This document shows, piece by piece, positions 58,422-64,000 of a DNA stretch of 64,000 nt; positions within the stretch are counted from its first letter, which is position 1; each line of letters opens with the position of its first letter. The stretch is from Albugo candida (lineage: Eukaryota; Oomycota; Peronosporomycetes; Albuginales; Albuginaceae): contig CAJNAR010000172.1 in the NCBI GenBank assembly GCA_905220665.1, positions 248,001-312,000 on the forward strand. The letters are read 5' to 3'. A model generated the notes under the pieces. It was not told the DNA's origin and searched no databases. It was given only the letters and a program-made list of their open reading frames with translations. Both the position numbers and the translations under genes were made by a program.

Positions 58422-59669
58422 GGCATATCGTAACAAATTGTATAACAGTTATCCTGCTTTCATTATCCAATCAAGCATGAAGCTAGCTTAACGCTCAAAT
58501 GTTTTGTCTTAAATGCGGTTCATGTATCTAATGGAGAGGATGCTCCTTGATTTCTTAGGTGTGCATCTAATTAAGACACCAACAACAATGCCATTAAAAA
58601 GAAGCTCAAAATAGTTTCTGGTGAGTAAGTCTCTGAATTGAACGCTGTTTATTCGCCTTTGAGATCCAGCTGACAGATAGATAACGCGATACATGAGCGG
58701 CTGTCGCAGTTACCTATGCAACGAAGCGACGTAATTTGCTGTTACCACATTTTTTTCGTTCAACTCGCCATATGAATTTTCCGATTTCTTGCATACATCT
58801 CATACATCAGGACAGTGTTACTATCGTTCAAATTTATTAATTTTCTCCATACTTTAGTATAATTGTGTCAACACCCGAAAGTACTATTAACAACTGTTAC
58901 AAATGTTGTACGAAAGTTCAAGTACACGTACATAAACAACAAATTTACAGATTTTGCTAAATACACGCCAAAATTGGGTGACTGTATGCGAGGAGAGTCT
59001 CCTGTAAAATCTGTGTGAAGGGGAGATCTAATCTGAAACACATCATCGAACGGACTTTATGCGTGCGAATGAGCCAATGATGATTTAAGAAACCCATAAC
59101 AACCAATGTGCGCTCTCATAGCGTATAAGCGCGAGTGTGTACCGACTGGAATACACCAAATTACATGCTACATGCTCCACAGGTACTCTACACACTCACT
59201 CTCTATGTAGCCATTGTGTACAATAGTCACAAATCTCTTCTAAGATTTCGTAATATCGAGAAAGACGGGACATACAAATCCTGCGACATTGGGTAATGCA
59301 CAAGTATTCTTTAGAGAGCGATGTGTGCAAATAGAGCATTATCTGCAGAGAAGCTATTTCAGCACTTCATGCTCGACATGTAAGGACCGGGTTACAGCCA
59401 GTTACGTTTTTACAATGGAAATTTGGGAGATGTGAGGTCGACTGAACGATAAATTTTCGTTCGAAAATACAATTTACTCTACTTTCACGTCTTCGTGGAA
59501 TTACTTGGTGCGTCTACCGAAAAAAGTTCTGCACACTACCATCCAAGGTATTTATCAACGCCGTGATCCAATCGGAATCGGCGTACACCATCACCGACTC
59601 GGCTGATTGATACTCAGTACTCACGAAGACTACTCACCTTCGTACCTGACCCAAGCTCCGACTTATTTC
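58422..59669. other. Intergenic, no supported gene
   Basis: About 1.25 kb. A 61-codon minus-strand ORF at 58509-58694 starts with ATG and has one hydrophobic stretch (LLFNGIVVGVLI), but nothing else supports it. The region presumably holds promoters for the nuclease and zinc-repeat genes. Confidence 0.35.
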
Positions 59670-60836
59670 ATGCTCGAGGAAGCTCAACTATTACTTCACA
59701 ATACAAACTCAACACACATAAGGTTACATTGGATGGCTTCGTCACCCAATACAAACAAGACACGAAAAGCAAAGGATCAGCATTATAAACAAGAGCAAGC
59801 AAAATCGACCGAATTCCATCATACTTCTGTACCATTGGAATCACATACGATGTTCAACACGGATCTCATGCCGTCGGTAGCGTGCGACCCGCAGATTCGA
59901 TATAACTCATCAAATGCAAATATAACCCCGACATCAGAACCACACCAAAGTGCTGCGATGCGACTCAGTTTTATTATCAACGAGGAACCCGACACTGCTA
60001 CTCCCAAATCCGAACAAGTGTACCCTCAGAAGCCTTTGAAGATTAAGGAGACGTATACTCCGAGGCTCACGTATGGACTCAAGATTCAAGGCTTGAGGAC
60101 TAATGCACTCACAGACTTTGACCCCAACTTGTTTTCCACACACTTGTCAGAAAATAACGCAAACGAAGATCGAGTCGCTGTACCGCAGAGCTGTGACTCA
60201 GTGACAAGCATCCTTTCTCCGGCAGTCAGTATCAGCACTATAGGAAGCACTAGTGCAAACACAAGAAGTCGAACGGATCTGGATCTTCTCTTGAACAATA
60301 TATGTGACAAGGCTGGATGTCATCGAACTGTGCGTGGGCCCCGAGGGACTCGATGTAAATATCACAAACAGAATCGATTTTGTCGCGCAGATGGATGCCA
60401 GAAAAGTGCAAAATCAGGTGGATTTTGTATCGCACATGGTGGAGGAAAACGGTGTTCGTATCCCGAATGCCCGAAAAGCGCCAAACAAGGCGGCTTATGT
60501 ATTTCGCACGGTGGTGGTAAACGGTGTAGCGCACTTCATTGCACGAAATCGGCTTTATTGGGTGGATTTTGCTCCTCTCACGGTGGAGGAAGAAAGTGTC
60601 GCGTGGATCAGTGCACCAAAACAGCTTTGTTAGGAGGTACCTGCATCGCGCACGGTGGCGGTAAGCGTTGTCAAGTGAGCAGCTGCACAAAGAGCGCAGT
60701 TGGCGGTTTGTATTGCGTCTCTCACGGTGGAGGAAAGCGATGTCAGGACGTCGGATGCGATAAAGGGGCTGTTCGTCATGGATTTTGTATCCGACATGGA
60801 GGAAAACGGCAGCGCATGCGGCAAGAATTAGGATAA
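59670..60836 (+). CDS. Zinc-repeat protein with seven tandem CX4CX9CX2H units (WRKY19-like oomycete family)
   Basis: A single exon of 388 residues from the first ATG. Residues 1-210 are Ser/Thr/Asn-rich and disordered. From about 212 to the C-terminus there are seven units of C-x4-C-x9-C-x2-H at a 24-residue period, each followed by HGGGKRC (for example RADGCQKSAKSGGFCIAHGG). The first unit is divergent (x11), the last loses its linker. Nucleotide repeats follow the same 72-bp period, suggesting growth by unit duplication. Zinc and nucleic-acid binding are plausible; function is unknown. The stop is only 74 bp before the RGLG start on the same strand. Confidence 0.85.
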   Translation: MLEEAQLLLHNTNSTHIRLHWMASSPNTNKTRKAKDQHYKQEQAKSTEFHHTSVPLESHTMFNTDLMPSVACDPQIRYNSSNANITPTSEPHQSAAMRLSFIINEEPDTATPKSEQVYPQKPLKIKETYTPRLTYGLKIQGLRTNALTDFDPNLFSTHLSENNANEDRVAVPQSCDSVTSILSPAVSISTIGSTSANTRSRTDLDLLLNNICDKAGCHRTVRGPRGTRCKYHKQNRFCRADGCQKSAKSGGFCIAHGGGKRCSYPECPKSAKQGGLCISHGGGKRCSALHCTKSALLGGFCSSHGGGRKCRVDQCTKTALLGGTCIAHGGGKRCQVSSCTKSAVGGLYCVSHGGGKRCQDVGCDKGAVRHGFCIRHGGKRQRMRQELG

Positions 60837-60910
60837 GAAGAATGTGTGATAAGAATCGTATTTGCTTGTATAAGAAAGAAAGCAAAATGAACTTTCAGAG
60901 TGTATAAAAT

Positions 60911-62352
60911 ATGAATGAGAGAAGTGGAAATGTCGCAGAAGGTTGCGTCAATGAATTCGAAATGATTCCTGATCGATTTAGTGTGTTACCGCACGTGACA
61001 CAAGGTTGATGCTCACTACTATTTATATAAATTCTGACGAGTATCCAATTGTCAGCGTTACGTGAAAATGGACTGAGGAATTGTAATCTGATTATCGGCA
61101 TTGATTGTAAGATGCGCTGACCGCCACGACCACGCTCATAATTGTATCATAAGACACAAAGTCCAATGAATGGAGTGGGAGAAACACTTTTGACCGCAAA
61201 AATCTACATGATGTGAGTTGCTGGAATCCATACAAAGAAGTGATCGATACAATTGGGAAGACATTGCGAGAATTCGGTACAGATGGCAGAATTTGTCACA
61301 TGTCGATTTCACTCACCTTTTACTGCAGATGAAGATGACTGCATACCTTGTTACGGTTTTGGGGATACATTGACGCAGGATCATTCAGTATTTTCATTTG
61401 CATCTGATTCCGGACTGCCGTTCGAGCAGATCCTCACACGGTTTGTCATCTACTTTCTTGATCCTGAGCGATTCTCAAAGTGTAAAAGATACTGTCAACT
61501 AGTTCCACATATAAAAATGGCGGGTCCGACATCTTTTGCTCCAATTGTGCATCAGGCCATTTCCATTGTCAATTCCACTGGAACGTATCATATTTTAGTC
61601 ATAATTGCGGACGGACAAATGACACGATCTGTTGATACGCCTTCCCATTTGCTGAGTAAAAATGAACAGGAGACAGTTGATGCTATCTGCCTGGCGAGTC
61701 ATTTCCCACTGAGTATCGTGATGGTTGGTGTTGGTGATGGACCTTGGGACGCTATGCTCTACTTTGACAATCATTTGCGTGACAGACGATTCGATAATTT
61801 CCAATTTGTCGACTTTCATGTACGTTTACAATCCGACAAAGCGTTTCTTCACACTCGCTGTTGTAGAAAATAACATCAGAATGCAATACGCCTGGGAAAA
61901 GACAGACGCAGTTTGCCCTTCGCGCGTTGATGGAGATCCCTGAGCAGTATCGTGCGATTGTTCGACTCGGGTATACGAGAAAGGGGTCTAATAATTATGG
62001 AAGAGACATCTCGTTTGTTATGGTGTACCCCCCGCCGGACACGCAAGCAGACCTCAGTCCTTTTCAATTGGGAGAGAAACACTCAGAGCGACTGTCGGCT
62101 CCTTCGGCGCCATCATTGGCCGATGCAAACTCTCAGTGGGAAGCAGAAAATGTTACATCCCAAGTCACAAGTACTACATCCGATGAGCTCGCGAGCTTGC
62201 AGGATCAGCTTTTGTGTTGTATATGTGAGGAACGTAGAAAAAATATCGTTTTCCAGTGCGGTCATGAGACCTGTGAGGTCTGCGCCGATCAGCTACACGA
62301 GTGTCCCAATTGCCGCGAGAAGATTCAAATTCGGATAAAGCGGTATTTGTAG
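60911..62352 (+). CDS. RGLG-type E3 ubiquitin ligase (copine/vWA plus RING)
   Basis: Six exons: 60911-60984, 61042-61106, 61154-61276, 61329-61440, 61489-61819 and 61867-62352. Introns are 57, 47, 52, 48 and 47 nt; the protein has 396 residues. The copine domain reads LRNCNLIIGIDYTKSNEW, then CIPCYGFGD, SGPTSFAP-like GPTSFAPIVHQAI, and VGVGDGPWDAM. The RING finger near the end is CCICEERRKNIVFQCGH...CPNCREKI. This order is that of plant RGLG ligases, which make K63-linked chains. The fourth intron is a multiple of three and has no stop, so it can be retained. No myristoylation glycine is present at the start. Confidence 0.93.
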
Positions 62353-64000
62353 TGAAGAGTTTGTCTCGATTTGCGGCTTTACTCTAAAAAAATGTAATTC
62401 AATTATGTTGCATTGTGTTTGGATCGCTTGAATTGACTTTCGGTCAAAATTTGCGTACAGAAAGGTCCAATGAACAAAATTTCGGAAAGGTAATCGCTGG
62501 TGCCGTTCCGCACGTTCAAGTCGTTTGTTCAGCAATATGTATTGGCTGTGAAGTAAGCTTATGCCGCCTCGCAGGCCTCTCGCCCGATTTCTCGAAAGGG
62601 TGAACGTACCCGTGTTCACTCATCATGTGAAGGATACAGTCTGATTGAACACCTTATTCGCGCTGGCTGTCTGCGGGCGAAAGTTGAGAAATGTGTACAA
62701 AAAGAGCCAGCATGCGCTTGTCCGAGTTGAGACTTTATTGTCCATCATTTTTACTCCATTTATATATAGAGGTCGAGTAAGCTTTAAGGTAGTTCCACTT
62801 TTGGTGGGAAAGTACTGTCAACGAGTCAGATGTGTAGCCACACATATTCATCGCTTTGGATCCGCTCACAGGGCGTTCTATAAGCTGATGCTTGGTACAT
62901 AAAGCAGTATAAATGAACAAGCCAGTGGATAGGAAAACTACCAAAACTGCATTTTGTCGTTTGTGATCCAACACTCTAAACATAGTTTGCCTTTCTACGC
63001 TGCCAGTTGCTTTACACTGGACAATGGCTCTTCTATGATAAACCAATCTGAGGCTGTGAGGCTTTAAATCGCAAACACTAATCATTCTAATCATTCTGTA
63101 GTTCTCCCTCTTGATCGTTACTTTTTTTAGTCTATTTAGACGTAAATAACCATAAATGGGTTGGCGATGGTTGTGACTCTGACATGCTACTTTTTCTTGT
63201 CAGCAGCCTCTATGGAGAGGAAAATGTCTGAAGCTTGGAAGCAAGCTGCTTTGATACTTGTAGATGCCACTAGTCAATCGATAAGCGATGAGAATATCAG
63301 CTAATGGAATCGGAATTATTCGCTCCAGTAACCTAGCTAGCAAGTCTTCAAATCCTGGAATAGCGTTGTCGTGCTCAATATCGACTGCTATAGACTGAGT
63401 CGCTGTTACATTGAAGCAACAAATTGTTTCTCGCTAGCTTGCATTTGGAAGTCGGTTCTGATGAATAGTTACTGTCGCGTTCATTCCATTAGCCTTTGAT
63501 CACGACAGTGTATCACTAAGAGTACAAAAGATCAATAAAACTTTACTGAACAATGGAACCTGAATCTAACCTGATACGTGAGTGCTCCAAGAGCTCTACA
63601 GTTTCGCCGCTGTCGATGAAATACGGCGTTGCGGCTAGGTCTAGAGTAGGTGAAGAACCATGAACCCTATTGCCTGGCAGCTTGCGGCAGACGAGGTTTT
63701 ATCCTGTATCCCTCCCACCAATCGTTTTTTTCTATAGTCGACACAGCACAATTCATTGAATTGGAAGAGGGAGAACTTTTCCGAACGGAAAATAACCTCA
63801 TCTTTTCGACGTGTGTCACCGGATTACAGCTTTATCATAAAGCACTCGGTCGATCGATTCGCGCCAAAAGAAACAGAGTGCTCGTGTAAACGTATCGCTC
63901 CACTCCGCTTTAGTAATCGAGTATTTCCGTCTGCTTCCTTGTAAGTTACCTCCACTCTTTCTGTCTAATGAGGCATTACTCAAGCTGTACAAATTTAAGG
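62353..64000. other. Window end, no supported gene
   Basis: The largest candidate is a minus-strand ORF at 62735-63094 (119 codons, ATG at 63094) with one hydrophobic helix (NAVLVVFLSTGLFIY). It has no recognisable family. A plus-strand frame at 63650-63889 also lacks support. A gene could begin just beyond 64000. Confidence 0.35.
62735..63094 (-). CDS. Candidate small single-pass membrane protein
   Basis: An ATG-initiated ORF of 119 codons on the minus strand. A basic N-terminal half (KPHSLRLVYHRRAIVQ) precedes one hydrophobic helix, VLVVFLSTGLFIYTAL. The rest is Ser/Lys-rich. No domain or splice partner is recognised, and chance ORFs of this length occur in the window. Confidence 0.2.
   Translation of the reverse strand: MIRMISVCDLKPHSLRLVYHRRAIVQCKATGSVERQTMFRVLDHKRQNAVLVVFLSTGLFIYTALCTKHQLIERPVSGSKAMNMCGYTSDSLTVLSHQKWNYLKAYSTSIYKWSKNDGQ

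Noticed and set aside
60250..60885. 211-codon minus-strand ORF
   Set aside because: It is antisense to the zinc-repeat gene; the regular repeat keeps the opposite frame open by periodicity.

Overview
The window is eukaryotic nuclear DNA from an oomycete. Almost every gene is cut by introns of about 43-68 nt with GT..AG ends, intergenic gaps are often under 150 bp, and base composition is moderately AT-rich. Oomycete traits include a beta-tubulin starting MREL, two proteins with tandem CxxxxC-x9-CxxH / HGGGKRC zinc units, and a mix of plant-like (VSR, RGLG, CCT motif, NF-YC) and flagellate (SHIPPO/STPGR) genes. The compact structure and mild AT bias resemble an Albugo-type (white rust) biotroph; that placement is inference from memory, not a database match.

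Layout. 1-3.4 kb is a transposon graveyard: the 3' end of a LINE reverse transcriptase, a 77-bp-arm foldback element, a two-copy AT-rich direct repeat and a MULE-like transposase tail. 3.4-4.7 kb holds two uncertain small ORFs and a nucleoredoxin. 4.8-8.0 kb holds two neighbouring dead genes, a CorA-type Mg transporter and a proteasome ATPase RPT6 copy. 8.8-16.8 kb: cyclin, MFS transporter, complex I NDUFS5, Yos1/IER3IP1, proteasome RPT4, a coiled-coil protein, phosphoserine phosphatase. 17.3-30.9 kb: cyclic-nucleotide phosphodiesterase, an unusual MAP kinase, PRP40, UDP-glucose pyrophosphorylase, threonine dehydratase, a vacuolar sorting receptor, NF-YC. 32.4-44.7 kb: CCT-motif protein, RPF2, presenilin, beta-tubulin, a STPGR flagellar protein, SOSS-B/SSB, a membrane protein, an eIF4B-like factor, proteasome alpha-4. 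46.7-62.4 kb: a zinc-repeat protein, CSN3, 3-ketoacyl-CoA reductase, a VPS9 GEF, a MAP2K, G6PD, a PDE12-like nuclease, a second zinc-repeat protein, and an RGLG RING ligase. 62.4-64 kb shows no convincing gene.

There are no operons. Themes are housekeeping: proteasome and signalosome (RPT4, PSMA4, CSN3, RGLG, dead RPT6), endomembrane traffic (Yos1, VSR, VPS9 GEF, presenilin), signalling (PDE, MAPK, MAP2K) and gene expression (PRP40, NF-YC, RPF2, eIF4B, SSB). I found no wholly new multi-gene system. The best leads are the adjacent dead CorA/RPT6 pair, a CSN3 gene whose conserved C-terminus sits behind an in-frame TAA that is also a perfect GTAAGT donor, a MAP kinase with TKH in place of TxY, and the zinc-repeat proteins. 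Exon joins were placed by eye from splice signals, phase and protein conservation.
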